From: Elioraea tepida
GTDB taxonomy: Bacteria > Pseudomonadota > Alphaproteobacteria > Acetobacterales > Acetobacteraceae
Length of the DNA stretch: 64,000 nucleotides
Direction: 5' to 3'
Assembly (NCBI RefSeq): GCF_019203965.1
Contig: NZ_CP076448.1
Coordinates: 248,001 to 312,000 of the forward strand
The notes beneath the pieces were generated by a model, which ran no database searches, was not told where the DNA came from, and saw only the letters and a list, made by a program, of their open reading frames with translations. This document shows, piece by piece, positions 25,862 to 33,658 of this stretch (position 1 is the stretch's first letter; the number at the start of each line of letters is the position of its first letter). The translations under genes and the position numbers were made by a program.

Positions 25862-26578
25862 TCAGGCCCCCCCGTGCAGGGCGGCGCGCAGCACCGCCCG
25901 CTTCAGCCCGGCGATCGAGGCGGTGGGCGAGAGCGCCTTCGGGCAGTGCCGCGTGCAGGAACCGTGGCTGTGGCACGCACGGCAGCCGGCATCCCCCGCG
26001 ACTGCGGCGAGGCGCGCGTCCTGCCCACCGTCGCGCACGTCGTTGACAAGGGTCCAGGCGCGGTTCAGCGCCGCCGGGCCGAGATAGTCGGGCTCCCAGG
26101 CCACCACGTCGCAGGCGGCATAGCAGACGCCGCAGCCGATGCACTCGACGGCGGCATCGGCGGCGGCGCGGTCAGGGGAGGCAGGGGGGACGACGGCAAA
26201 GTCAGCGCCGAGATCGGCGCGCGGCGTGAACACGCCCTTCGCCTGAACCCACTTGGCGAAGAACGGGGCCATGTCGACGACCAGGTCCTTCACCACCGGC
26301 ATGTTGCGGAGCGGCTCGAGCGTCAGCCGCCCGTCGGGCGCGACCGTCTCGACGCGTGTGCGGCAGGTCCAGCGCGGCCTGCCGTTCACCGTCATCGCGC
26401 AGGAGCCGCACATGCCGACCCGGCAGGCGAAGCGGTAGGCGAGCGTCGGGTCCGCCTCGCGCTGGATCCACGTCACCACGTCGAGCACCGTCTGCGCAGG
26501 ACGACGCGGCACCTCGAAGCGGTCGAAGCGCACACCGCCTGTTCCGCGATGCACCGCGACCGACAGCATGTCGGTCAT
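25862..26578 (-). CDS. succinate dehydrogenase/fumarate reductase-like iron-sulfur subunit
   Basis: A 238-residue electron-transfer subunit. The N-terminal ferredoxin domain has C52, C57, C60 and C72 (FACRVGMCGSC and RWTC) for [2Fe-2S]. The C-terminal domain has C146/149/152/156 (CIGCGVCYAAC) and C199/202/208/212 (CRACHSHGSCTRHCPK) for the remaining clusters, the full SdhB/FrdB set. It overlaps the ABC permease gene by 4 bases. Note the order: Fe-S, anchors, TSUP permease, fumarase, then flavoprotein, unlike any standard sdh operon. Confidence 0.92.
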   Translation of the reverse strand: MTDMLSVAVHRGTGGVRFDRFEVPRRPAQTVLDVVTWIQREADPTLAYRFACRVGMCGSCAMTVNGRPRWTCRTRVETVAPDGRLTLEPLRNMPVVKDLVVDMAPFFAKWVQAKGVFTPRADLGADFAVVPPASPDRAAADAAVECIGCGVCYAACDVVAWEPDYLGPAALNRAWTLVNDVRDGGQDARLAAVAGDAGCRACHSHGSCTRHCPKALSPTASIAGLKRAVLRAALHGGA

Positions 26579-27447
26579 CGCTGCATACCCCAGCGGTTCA
26601 CCGTTCGCGCCTCGATGGCGCGGAAGATCACGCTCTCGACCGTGAGCCCGATCACGATCACCACCAGCAGGCCGCCGAACACGGTCGCAGTCTCGAGCTG
26701 CGCGCGCGCCTCGAAGATATGCCAGCCGAGCCCGCCTTCGCGTGCGGACGCGCCGAACACGAGCTCGGCGGCGATCAGCGTACGCCAAGCGAAGGCCCAG
26801 CCGATCTTGAGCCCGGCGAGGATCGCCGGAAAGGCGGCCGGGATCAGCAGCAGCGCAACGTAGCGGACGCCGCTCAGACCGACGTTGCGCCCGGCCATGC
26901 GCAGCGTTTCCGGCACCGTGCGGAAGCCGGTGTGCGTGTTGAGCGCGACCGCCCAGAGCACCGAATGGATGATCACGAACACGAGCGATGGCACGCCGAG
27001 GCCGAACCAGATCAGTGCGAGCGGCAGCAGCGCGATCGCCGGCAGCGGATTGAACATCGCGGTCAGCGTCGCAAGCAGGTCCGTGCCGATCCGGCTTGAC
27101 ACCGCGAGCGTGGTGAACACCGCTGCGATCGCCAGTCCGGCCGCATATCCCAGCACCAGTACGTTCAGCGAGGTGAGGGTGCGCCGGACCAGGAGGCCAC
27201 TCTCGAGGTCACGCACCATCGCCTCGAGCGTCTCGGTCAGCGACGGTAACAGCAGCGGATTGGCGAGCAGCCGCGCATAGGCCTCCCAGGCCAGAGCGAG
27301 CAGGACCAGAAGCACCGTGCGGCGCAGCGCCGTGCTGTTCCAGGCCCGTTCCCACAGCGGCAGCGGCCGCTCGACCGGATCCTGGTTCGAGAAATCCTCG
27401 GGGCTGCGCTCGAACTCCGGCCGCGAGGAGAGATCAATTGCGGTCAC
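26575..27447 (-). CDS. ABC transporter permease (TauC/SsuC type)
   Basis: A 290-residue inner-membrane permease of the nitrate/sulfonate/bicarbonate ABC family. About six helices are visible and the EAA-type loop reads ETLRMAGRNVGLSGVRYVALLLIPA. The GTG start overlaps the ATPase stop (GTGA), which decides the start; longer upstream frames are not plausible. Family members import taurine, alkanesulfonates, nitrate, thiamine precursors and phthalate, so the substrate is open. Confidence 0.9.
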   Translation of the reverse strand: MTAIDLSSRPEFERSPEDFSNQDPVERPLPLWERAWNSTALRRTVLLVLLALAWEAYARLLANPLLLPSLTETLEAMVRDLESGLLVRRTLTSLNVLVLGYAAGLAIAAVFTTLAVSSRIGTDLLATLTAMFNPLPAIALLPLALIWFGLGVPSLVFVIIHSVLWAVALNTHTGFRTVPETLRMAGRNVGLSGVRYVALLLIPAAFPAILAGLKIGWAFAWRTLIAAELVFGASAREGGLGWHIFEARAQLETATVFGGLLVVIVIGLTVESVIFRAIEARTVNRWGMQR

Positions 27448-28271
27448 GTCGGCGTCCCCCGGTCCTCGAACAGCAGGCGGTGGATTCGCTTCGAGAGCGC
27501 GCCGAAGGCGGCCTGGTCGACGTTGCCGTGGTGGAATGCCTCCGCGTTCAGCTCGGCACGGACCTGTCCCGGATGAGGCGACAGCACAAGCATCCGGCTG
27601 CCGACCAGGATCGCCTCCTCGATCGAATGGGTGACGAACAGCATGGTGAAGCGGAGCTGATCCCACAACCCGAGCAGCTCCTCTTGCATCCTGCGGCGCG
27701 TCAACGCATCGAGCGCAGCGAAGGGCTCGTCCATCAGCAGGATATCGGGCTCCATCGCCATCGCACGCGCGATCGCGACGCGCATCTTCATCCCGCCCGA
27801 AAGCATATGCGGATAAGCGTCGGCGAACTTCGCCAGCCCGACCCGCGCGATCATGTCCCGCGCGCGCTCCATCGCCTCGCGGCCGCGGAAGCGCCCTGTG
27901 GCGCGCATCGGGAACAGGACGTTGCCGAGCACCGTCTTCCAGGGCAGGAGCTGCTCGAACTCCTGGAACACCATCATCCGATCGGGCCCTGGTTGCACGA
28001 TCGGCCTCCCGTTGATGGTCAGCCGCCCCTCGGCCGGCGCGAGGAACCCGCCAACCGCCTTGAGCAGCGAGGACTTTCCGCAGCCGGAGGGGCCGAGCAG
28101 GATGAAGCGGTCGGACGGAAGGACGTCGAAATCGACGCGCCAGGTGGCGGTGACGATGTGGTGCGGCGTGCGGTATTGCAGGGTGACGCCTCGCGCCGAA
28201 AGCAGAGGCCTTGGCATCGCCTGCTGCCCCGCCGCCGCGCTCCGGGCCGCGGCGATCGCGTCCGCCTCCAT
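27444..28271 (-). CDS. ABC transporter ATP-binding protein (TauB/SsuB type)
   Basis: A 275-residue ATPase: Walker [10 protein letters not shown], signature LSGGMKMRVAIARA, Walker B ILLMDEPFAALDA, H-loop LFVTHSIEEA. The VFQEFEQLLPWKTV Q-loop and the SGGMKMR variant are typical of the sulfonate/nitrate family. ATG 28271 lies 4 bases after the binding-protein stop; a later ATG (MPRPLLSARG) would shorten the N-terminus by about 18 residues. It works with the permease at 26575 and the binding protein at 28276. Confidence 0.92.
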   Translation of the reverse strand: MEADAIAAARSAAAGQQAMPRPLLSARGVTLQYRTPHHIVTATWRVDFDVLPSDRFILLGPSGCGKSSLLKAVGGFLAPAEGRLTINGRPIVQPGPDRMMVFQEFEQLLPWKTVLGNVLFPMRATGRFRGREAMERARDMIARVGLAKFADAYPHMLSGGMKMRVAIARAMAMEPDILLMDEPFAALDALTRRRMQEELLGLWDQLRFTMLFVTHSIEEAILVGSRMLVLSPHPGQVRAELNAEAFHHGNVDQAAFGALSKRIHRLLFEDRGTPT

Positions 28272-28275
28272 CCGC

Positions 28276-29283
28276 TCAGGATCCCAGCAGGTGGGCGATG
28301 TCCTCGACATAGACGTCCTGCCACCGCTCCGGCCTGGCGCGAATGCTGCCGTTGCGGTGCATGAACGCCGCGAAGGCCATGATCTTCTGCGGCGTGGTCG
28401 TCCACGCGATCTCGGGGTCACGGATGATCTTCACGGCATCGTCCTTGCTGAGGCGTGAGCCCTGGTCGGCGATCCACAGTTCCGCCATGCCTTCGGGGTC
28501 GTCCTTGATCATGCCCATGGCGCGATCGAGCGCGGCGATGAAGGCGGCCATGATCTCGGGGTTGCCCGAGCGGTAGCGGCCCATCGCCCAGACGCTGTTG
28601 AAGGTGTGCGGGCCGCCCAACACGTCGTAGCTGTTGAGCACGCGGCGCACGCGCGGATCGGCGAGCTGCTGGTACTGGAACGGCGCGGAACTGAAATGCG
28701 CGGTGATCTCGCTCCGCCCTGACAGCATCGCGGCCATACCGTCCGGGTGCGACATCGACACGGTGAGATGGTCAAGCCGCGTGTGGTTGCCCGGACCGAA
28801 CGCCTTCTCAGCCGCCATCTGCAGGATCACCGCCTGGATCGACACCTTCACCGCCGGCAGCGCGATCCGGTCCTTCTCGGTGAAATCCGCGATCGTCTTC
28901 ACGTTCGGGTTGATCGTGTTGAGGTAGAGCGGCATCGAGTTCAGCGCCGCCACACCTTTGACGTCGAGGTTTCCGCGCGTGCGCGCCCAGATCGTCAGCA
29001 GGGGGCCCACGCCTCCGGAAGCGAAGTCGAGATTGTCGCTGATCAGCGCCTCGTTCATCGCCGTGCCGGAGGCGAAACGAACCCAGGCGGTGGTGACCTC
29101 GACCCCGCGCGCCCGGGCCTCCGCCTCGAGCAGCTTGCGCACCTTCATGATGCTGAGTGGCAGGTAGCCGATGCCGAACTGCTCGGCGAGCCGAACTTCG
29201 CGCGGCTGCGCCCGCAACGCAGGTGCGGCGAAACCGGCGGCTGCTGCACCACCGAGCCCGACGATCAGTGTCCTTCTGCGCAT
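28276..29283 (-). CDS. ABC transporter substrate-binding protein (TauA/SsuA/NMT1-like)
   Basis: A 335-residue periplasmic receptor and first gene of the twelve-gene operon. The leader MRRRTLIVGLGGAAAAGFA has an RRRTL twin-arginine-like stretch followed by a hydrophobic core and ALRAQ, so Tat or Sec export is possible. The mature part shows the type 2 periplasmic-binding fold (FGIGYLPLSIMKVRKLLE, SGTAMNEALISDNLDFASGG). GGGAGGAC precedes the ATG. The ligand is unknown; it defines what this operon consumes. Confidence 0.88.
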   Translation of the reverse strand: MRRRTLIVGLGGAAAAGFAAPALRAQPREVRLAEQFGIGYLPLSIMKVRKLLEAEARARGVEVTTAWVRFASGTAMNEALISDNLDFASGGVGPLLTIWARTRGNLDVKGVAALNSMPLYLNTINPNVKTIADFTEKDRIALPAVKVSIQAVILQMAAEKAFGPGNHTRLDHLTVSMSHPDGMAAMLSGRSEITAHFSSAPFQYQQLADPRVRRVLNSYDVLGGPHTFNSVWAMGRYRSGNPEIMAAFIAALDRAMGMIKDDPEGMAELWIADQGSRLSKDDAVKIIRDPEIAWTTTPQKIMAFAAFMHRNGSIRARPERWQDVYVEDIAHLLGS

Positions 29284-29309
29284 CCGAGTGTCCTCCCGTT
29301 GGTGATGCG

Positions 29310-29329
29310 GGGGGATCTTCGTGTCCCCC
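29310..29329 (-). promoter_or_regulatory. small stem-loop in the leader of the twelve-gene operon
   Basis: On the minus strand GGGGGA and TCCCCC form a 6-base GC stem with an 8-base loop. It lies 27-46 bases before the binding-protein start and outside the ribosome site. It may affect mRNA stability; it lacks a U-tract. Confidence 0.3.
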
Positions 29330-29348
29330 TCTGTTGGCGCGTCGAACA

Positions 29349-29364
29349 GGGTGCCGCGGCACCC
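29349..29364. promoter_or_regulatory. 16-base perfect palindrome upstream of the twelve-gene operon (candidate operator)
   Basis: GGGTGCCGCGGCACCC is identical to its reverse complement and lies 66-81 bases before the first gene of the operon. That is a typical place for a dimeric regulator to act. The divergent GntR/UTRA regulator at 30116 is the nearest candidate ligand-sensing protein, though the motif is not the classical GntR GT-N-TA-N-AC form. Confidence 0.45.
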
Positions 29365-29385
29365 AGCCGTCACACGAGGCGATCC

Positions 29386-29896
29386 GGTCGAGGGATGTCA
29401 GCCGGTCCTTGCGGTGCTTGCGCGCCGCGGCGCCCGTCAGGCGCGCGTCGCGGAGAAGCGGCCCGAGCGGGAGCAGGCGTTCGCCGGTTTCGTCCACGGT
29501 CATCTCGCCGCGGACAAGGCCTGAGAGGTCGAAAACGGTGCGCGGCGGCGTGTGTCGCGCAGGGCTTCGATGCGCGGCGACCGTGATCACCCGGTCGGTC
29601 GGGTTGACGGTCGCGTTGCCCCGGCTGATCGGGAACCCGTGTCTCGCACGCCCCAAGCCCCTCTGCGGCCCGACGCACTCGGCCGAAGCCGAGAAGGTGT
29701 CCATCAAGGAGAGCGCGGCCCCCGTCACCCAGTGTTCCGCAAGCGTCAGGACGTCGCCGTTGCGCCTCTTGTCGCCGGTCTTCCGGATCCAGCCGGACGC
29801 GTCCTCCTCGACCCTAGGCGGGGCGCCCGCGATCAAGCGGGCGATCGGCCGGAGACGGATCGAACGCGGTCGTCTCGACCGTCCCTCGCTGTCCAT
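29386..29896 (-). pseudogene. unrecognised coding-like frame, possible gene remnant
   Basis: The 832-base gap between the binding-protein gene and the GntR gene contains a minus-strand frame, open from about 30004, with an ATG at 29896. Its third codon positions are about 86 % G or C over some 160 codons, and the stretch RDARLTGAAARKHRKDR has G or C at every third position. The frame has no stop of its own before it runs out of frame deep into the binding-protein gene, so it cannot be an intact separate gene. I do not recognise the product (segments such as RTVFDLSGLVRGEMTVDETG). It may be a decayed gene truncated at its 3' end, or only a compositional artefact. Confidence 0.25.
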
Positions 29897-30081
29897 GACG
29901 CGGAGCCTCCGCTTCCACCTGGCCGAGGTGAACGCTGTCGCGGCGACCGTGACGGTTGCGGCACGACCCTCGACGAGGAGGTGCGACGCGCACAGGCATC
30001 GAGCTCACTTCCTTCCGCTGCGGTCAGTGCGGCGCTTCCCCGTTGTCATTCCCATGCCAGGCTGTCCGTGGGCGCATTGCG

Positions 30082-30120
30082 CTGTCACTCGATCATTCGT
30101 CATTTATAAGACCGGATGAT
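30082..30120 (+). promoter_or_regulatory. leaderless promoter and candidate operator of the GntR regulator
   Basis: CTGTCA (30082-30087), a 17-base spacer and TATAAG (30105-30110) place the transcription start at or within a base or two of ATG 30116. The mRNA is therefore probably leaderless; no ribosome site is present. ATCATTCG (30092-30099) and CGGATGAT (30113-30120) form an inverted repeat with one mismatch centred on the -10, well placed for autorepression. Confidence 0.5.
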
Positions 30121-30859
30121 GTCAAAGGATCTTCCGCGCGCCTGTCCGGCCGTCACGGCGCGGCCGCTCTACCAGCAGGTGCATGACTACCTGCTCGGGC
30201 GAATCGTCACCGGCGAGTGGCAACCTGGCGACTACCTGCCCTCCGAGCAGCGCCTTGCGGCAAGCCTCGGTGTCGCACTCGGCACGGTGCGTCGGGCGCT
30301 CGACGAGCTCGCCGAGGCCGGCGTAGTCGAGCGCCGCCAGGGCCGCGGCACCGCCGTGCTGCGCCACAGTTCCGATCGCGCGCGCTTCCGCTTCTTCCGC
30401 CTGGTCGGACCGGACGGAGCGCGCATCGTGCCGACAGGGCGCGTGCTCGCGGCGCGCAGACGCGCCGCGCGCGCTGGGGAGGCGCGCGCGCTCGGCCTCT
30501 CGCCTTCGGCACTGGTGCTGGGTCTCACCCGCGAGCGCCGCGTCGGTGGGCGTGCGCTCGTTCACGAGACGATCGCGCTTCCGCTGCCGCTGTTCGCGCG
30601 GCTCGACCTCCCGGTAGGGCAGGATCTCGCCGAGGAGCTCTACGTGCTCTATCAGCACGATTGCGGCGTCACGGTTGCCCGCGCCGAGGACCGGATTTCG
30701 CCCGAGGCTGCCCCTGTGGCGGTCGCGCGCAGCCTCGGCATCGCTCCCGGCACGCCGATCCTGCGCATCAGGCGGATCGCCTTCGGGCTCGACGGCGTGG
30801 CGGTGGAGCACCGTATCAGCCGTTCCGCGCGGCTCGACTACGCTGTCGCGATCGAGTAG
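30116..30859 (+). CDS. GntR family transcriptional regulator with UTRA domain
   Basis: A 247-residue regulator. The winged helix-turn-helix (PLYQQVHDYLLGRIVTGEWQ to LAASLGVALGTVRRALDEL, residues 17-75) is followed by a UTRA ligand-binding domain ending RIAFGLDGVAVEHRISRS. HutC-type members sense small metabolites. Two ATG codons (30116, 30119) are in tandem. It is transcribed away from the twelve-gene catabolic operon and is the obvious candidate to control it. The gene mmcB begins 4 bases downstream. Confidence 0.9.
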   Translation: MMSKDLPRACPAVTARPLYQQVHDYLLGRIVTGEWQPGDYLPSEQRLAASLGVALGTVRRALDELAEAGVVERRQGRGTAVLRHSSDRARFRFFRLVGPDGARIVPTGRVLAARRRAARAGEARALGLSPSALVLGLTRERRVGGRALVHETIALPLPLFARLDLPVGQDLAEELYVLYQHDCGVTVARAEDRISPEAAPVAVARSLGIAPGTPILRIRRIAFGLDGVAVEHRISRSARLDYAVAIE

Positions 30860-30863
30860 CGGG

Positions 30864-31319
30864 ATGGAGAGGGTGGCTCTGCGTACGGCGGCGGTGACCC
30901 GAGGTGCTGCGCGGCTTCTGGCCGCCCTCGGCCATGCGGTTCTGCGCGAGGTGCCGCTCGCCGACGGACGGCGTGCCGACCTCGTCTGCCTCGGCGCACG
31001 GGGAGAGATCACGATCGTCGAGGTGAAGTCCTGCGCGCGCGACTTCCTCGCCGATAACAAGTGGGAGGAGTACCGCGCTTGGTGCGACCGGCTCTACTTC
31101 GCCGTCGATCACGACTTCCCGCAGGGGCTCATCCCGGCTGATGCCGGGCTGATCGTGGCCGACCCCTGGGGCGGGGCGCTGCTCCGGGAGGCGTTGGAGC
31201 ACAGGCTCGCCCCGGCGCGTCGTCGGGCGGTGCTGCTCCGCTTCGCCCGGCTTGCCGCCCGCCGCGCCGAGGCGGCCGCCGACCCGGACGGTGCGGCGGA
31301 CACGCTGTCGCCCGACTGA
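30864..31319 (+). CDS. mmcB: MmcB family DNA repair protein
   Basis: A 151-residue protein of the MmcB family (formerly DUF2034-like/DUF4110-type alphaproteobacterial repair proteins) with a PD-(D/E)XK nuclease-like core. RRADLVCLGARGEITIVEVKSC supplies the D...E-V-K signature near residues 38-56. In Caulobacter mmcB is damage-inducible and acts with ImuB/DnaE2. No such genes are nearby. It follows the GntR gene closely and is probably co-transcribed, ending at the terminator at 31405. Confidence 0.85.
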   Translation: MERVALRTAAVTRGAARLLAALGHAVLREVPLADGRRADLVCLGARGEITIVEVKSCARDFLADNKWEEYRAWCDRLYFAVDHDFPQGLIPADAGLIVADPWGGALLREALEHRLAPARRRAVLLRFARLAARRAEAAADPDGAADTLSPD

Positions 31320-31404
31320 GGCTGGCACGAGGCTTGCTGAACCTTGGGTGATCGGTCGCGCGACTTTGGCGCGATCGGTTGCTAAGCCTTCCTCAACCTT
31401 GCCT

Positions 31405-31441
31405 CGCGGGGCCTGACGAGCGGTCGGCCCCGCGTTTTTTT
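31405..31441 (+). terminator. intrinsic terminator after mmcB
   Basis: CGCGGGGCC (31405-31413) pairs perfectly with GGCCCCGCG (31426-31434), immediately followed by seven T residues (31435-31441). It is the clearest factor-independent terminator in the window. The 85 bases between mmcB and this hairpin contain two imperfect CAACCTTG/GAACCTTG repeats and a GTCGCGCG/CGCGAT partial inverted repeat of unknown meaning. Confidence 0.9.
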
Positions 31442-31593
31442 GCCCACGGAGTTGCATTCTGCACTGCATTCTGCGGCTTGGTCGGATCGCGTCAGGGTGC
31501 CCGACGTCCGACCCGTTCCGCAGAAAGTGTCGAAAATTTTACAGAACGCGAGGGCGTGTCAGAAAAACCGTTTTCCATCAATACGTTAAGACT

Positions 31594-31609
31594 TGGCATG
31601 GAGAGTGCC
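31594..31609 (+). promoter_or_regulatory. candidate sigma-54 promoter of the PEP-CTERM gene
   Basis: TGGCATG-GAGA-GTGCC keeps the diagnostic GG and GC with exactly ten bases between them (consensus TGGCACG-N4-TTGC). It lies about 90 bases before the PEP-CTERM start, in the most AT-rich stretch of the area. PEP-CTERM genes of other bacteria are reported to be under RpoN with PrsK/PrsR, which makes this plausible. The TGGCA...TGCCA symmetry is an alternative explanation (operator or hairpin). Confidence 0.4.
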
Positions 31610-31698
31610 ACGCGCTCGACCGCCGCCGGGGCCGGTCGGCAGCCGGGACGCCGGCGCCCGAGGCGACATGTCAGATGTGTGCAAGGGACTGACGACGA

Positions 31699-32464
31699 AT
31701 GCGACTGACACCTGTTATCTCGGCCGCCACGATCGGGCTGGCGCTCGCCGGCCCGGCAACCGCGGCGCCCATCAGCTGGACCGACTGGCAGACGGCCGGC
31801 ACGAACTCCGCCACCGGCCAGATCACGTCCGGCTCGACCACCATCACGGTCACCTACAGTGGGCCCTACCGCTTCGTGCAGACGGGGAGCGAAACAAACG
31901 ACATGGGCCCGCCCGGGATCTTCACGAGCCCGCTTGTGCCGAACGCACCGCCGCCACGCGAGATAATCGCGCTGGACGAGGGCGGGACGAAGACGATCAC
32001 CTTCTCGCAGCCGGTGGTGAACCCCGTGCTTGCCATGGTGAGCTGGAACGCCAACATCGTCGACTCCGGAACGCCGATCCAGATCCTGAAGCTCGGGCTG
32101 CGGAGCGTTCAGGTGTGGCAGTCCGACCCTGAACTCCGCCGGGACCGGGTTCAGCACGCCCGGGACCTTCAACGAGTTCCACGGCACGAGTCGTCTACCC
32201 GGAACCTTCTCGAGCATCACCTTCACCGACCAGAACGAGGGGTGGCACGGCTTCACCGTCGGCATCACGGCTCTCGCCCAGAACGACCCCGACCCGCAGC
32301 CTGTGCCGGAGCCCGGCACGCTCGCCCTCATCGGGCTCGGGCTCGCGGGCCTCGCCGGGCGCGCACGGCCTAAGAGCCAGGCGGCAGGCCACCTTCCGGA
32401 CGTCACGCAGGCAGCAGCACCGTCGCCGCTGCCTGCGCGGCGATCCCTTCGCCGCGGCCGGTGA
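31699..32464 (+). pseudogene. PEP-CTERM sorting domain protein, frameshifted
   Basis: A secreted exosortase substrate split over two frames. The first frame gives a signal peptide (MRLTPVISAATIGLALAGPATA) and a beta-rich body up to about SVQVW (32118). The homologous sequence then continues in the next frame from SPTLNSAGTGF through TFTDQNEGWHGF to the sorting signal VPEPGTLALIGLGLAGLAGRARP at 32303-32371. One surplus base near 32119 accounts for the shift. In the shifted frame the stop is at 32462-32464, overlapping ispDF; in the original frame translation ends at 32373 without the sorting signal. It may be a pseudogene or a sequencing error. Confidence 0.75.
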
Positions 32465-33545
32465 AGCCGAGGCGCTCGGTCGTCGTCGCCTTCACCGACA
32501 CGGCCGAGACGGAAACATCCAACAGCACGGCAAGCCGCTCCCGCATCGCCGCGGCGTAGGGGCCGATGCGCGGACGCTCGCAGATCAGCGTCACGTCCAC
32601 ATGGGCGATCCTGCCGCCCCGCGCCGCCACCCGCCCGGCCGCGTGGCGCAGGAAGACGGCGCTGTCGGCATCCTTCCAGCGCGCCTCGGAAGGGGGGAAA
32701 TGGGTGCCGATGTCGCCCTCAGCGAGCGCGCCATAGAGCGCATCGCACAGCGCATGGATGCCGACATCGGCATCCGAATGCCCGGCGAGGCCAACCGGCG
32801 AGGGAATGGCCACGCCGCAGAGAACGAGCGGCCGCCCAGGCACGAGCCGGTGCACATCAAACCCCGTGCCGGTTCTGGGAACGAGCGCCGCGCCGATGAG
32901 CGCGGCGGCGCGCGCGAGATCGCCCGGGAACGTCACCTTGAGGTTCTCCTCCGCACCAGGCACGAGCCGGACGGGGATGCCCGAAGCCTCGGCCACCGCG
33001 GCGTCATCGGTGAGAGACCCGCCGGCAGCAGCGCGATGCGCGGCGAGGATGGCCGGGAAGCGGAAGCCCTGCGGCGTCTGCACGCGCACGAGCCCCTCGC
33101 GCGGCACCGTCCCCGCCACGAGCCCTGACCGTTCGCGCTTGAGCGTATCGGTCACCGGCAGGGCGGGGATCACTGCCTCGGCCCCCTCGGCGAGGGCTGC
33201 GAGCACCGCGTCGATCACCGAGGCCGGCACGAGCGGCCGTGCGGCGTCGTGAATCAGGACCGCGTCCGGCGGGTCCGACGCAAGCGCCTCGAGGCCGGCG
33301 CGGGCGCTCTCCTGCCGGCTCGCCCCGCCCGGGATCGCGGGCGGAACGCCGAGCCCCGCAAGCGCCGCGGCGCAGGGCTCCGCCGGGCCGACCACACGCA
33401 CCGAGGCGACGCCCGGATGGCGCAGGAAGGCAAGCGCCGCATGGCGAAGCACCGGCGCCCCCGCGAGCTCGAGGAACTGCTTCGGCATCGGCGCGCCGAG
33501 CCGCTCGCCACGCCCCGATGCGAGGATCAGCGCCACGGTTCGCAT
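32403..33545 (-). CDS. ispDF: bifunctional IspD/IspF isoprenoid synthesis enzyme
   Basis: A 380-residue fusion of 2-C-methyl-D-erythritol 4-phosphate cytidylyltransferase and MEcPP synthase, two non-consecutive steps of the MEP pathway. The IspD half starts [17 protein letters not shown] and has [18 protein letters not shown] and VQTPQGF. The IspF half (from about residue 225) has [10 protein letters not shown] with the metal-binding D-x-H, GHSDADV, and the C-terminal [16 protein letters not shown]. The fusion is typical of Alphaproteobacteria. It is divergent from dusB. Confidence 0.97.
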   Translation of the reverse strand: MRTVALILASGRGERLGAPMPKQFLELAGAPVLRHAALAFLRHPGVASVRVVGPAEPCAAALAGLGVPPAIPGGASRQESARAGLEALASDPPDAVLIHDAARPLVPASVIDAVLAALAEGAEAVIPALPVTDTLKRERSGLVAGTVPREGLVRVQTPQGFRFPAILAAHRAAAGGSLTDDAAVAEASGIPVRLVPGAEENLKVTFPGDLARAAALIGAALVPRTGTGFDVHRLVPGRPLVLCGVAIPSPVGLAGHSDADVGIHALCDALYGALAEGDIGTHFPPSEARWKDADSAVFLRHAAGRVAARGGRIAHVDVTLICERPRIGPYAAAMRERLAVLLDVSVSAVSVKATTTERLGFTGRGEGIAAQAAATVLLPA

Positions 33546-33658
33546 GAGCCCGGAGGCTAGGGGGGATCGGCCCTGCCTGCAAACCGACCACAAACGGTGG
33601 CGGAGTGAGCCCGAGGCGCATTGCGGAGCACCCCGGCCGTCGCTACTTTGCCCAAATC

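Noticed and set aside
29157-30119. A 320-codon plus-strand frame through the operon-regulator gap
   Set aside because: It is Ser/Arg/Cys-rich without motifs, runs antisense into the binding-protein gene and ends in the GntR promoter. The minus-strand frame looks more gene-like but is itself uncertain.
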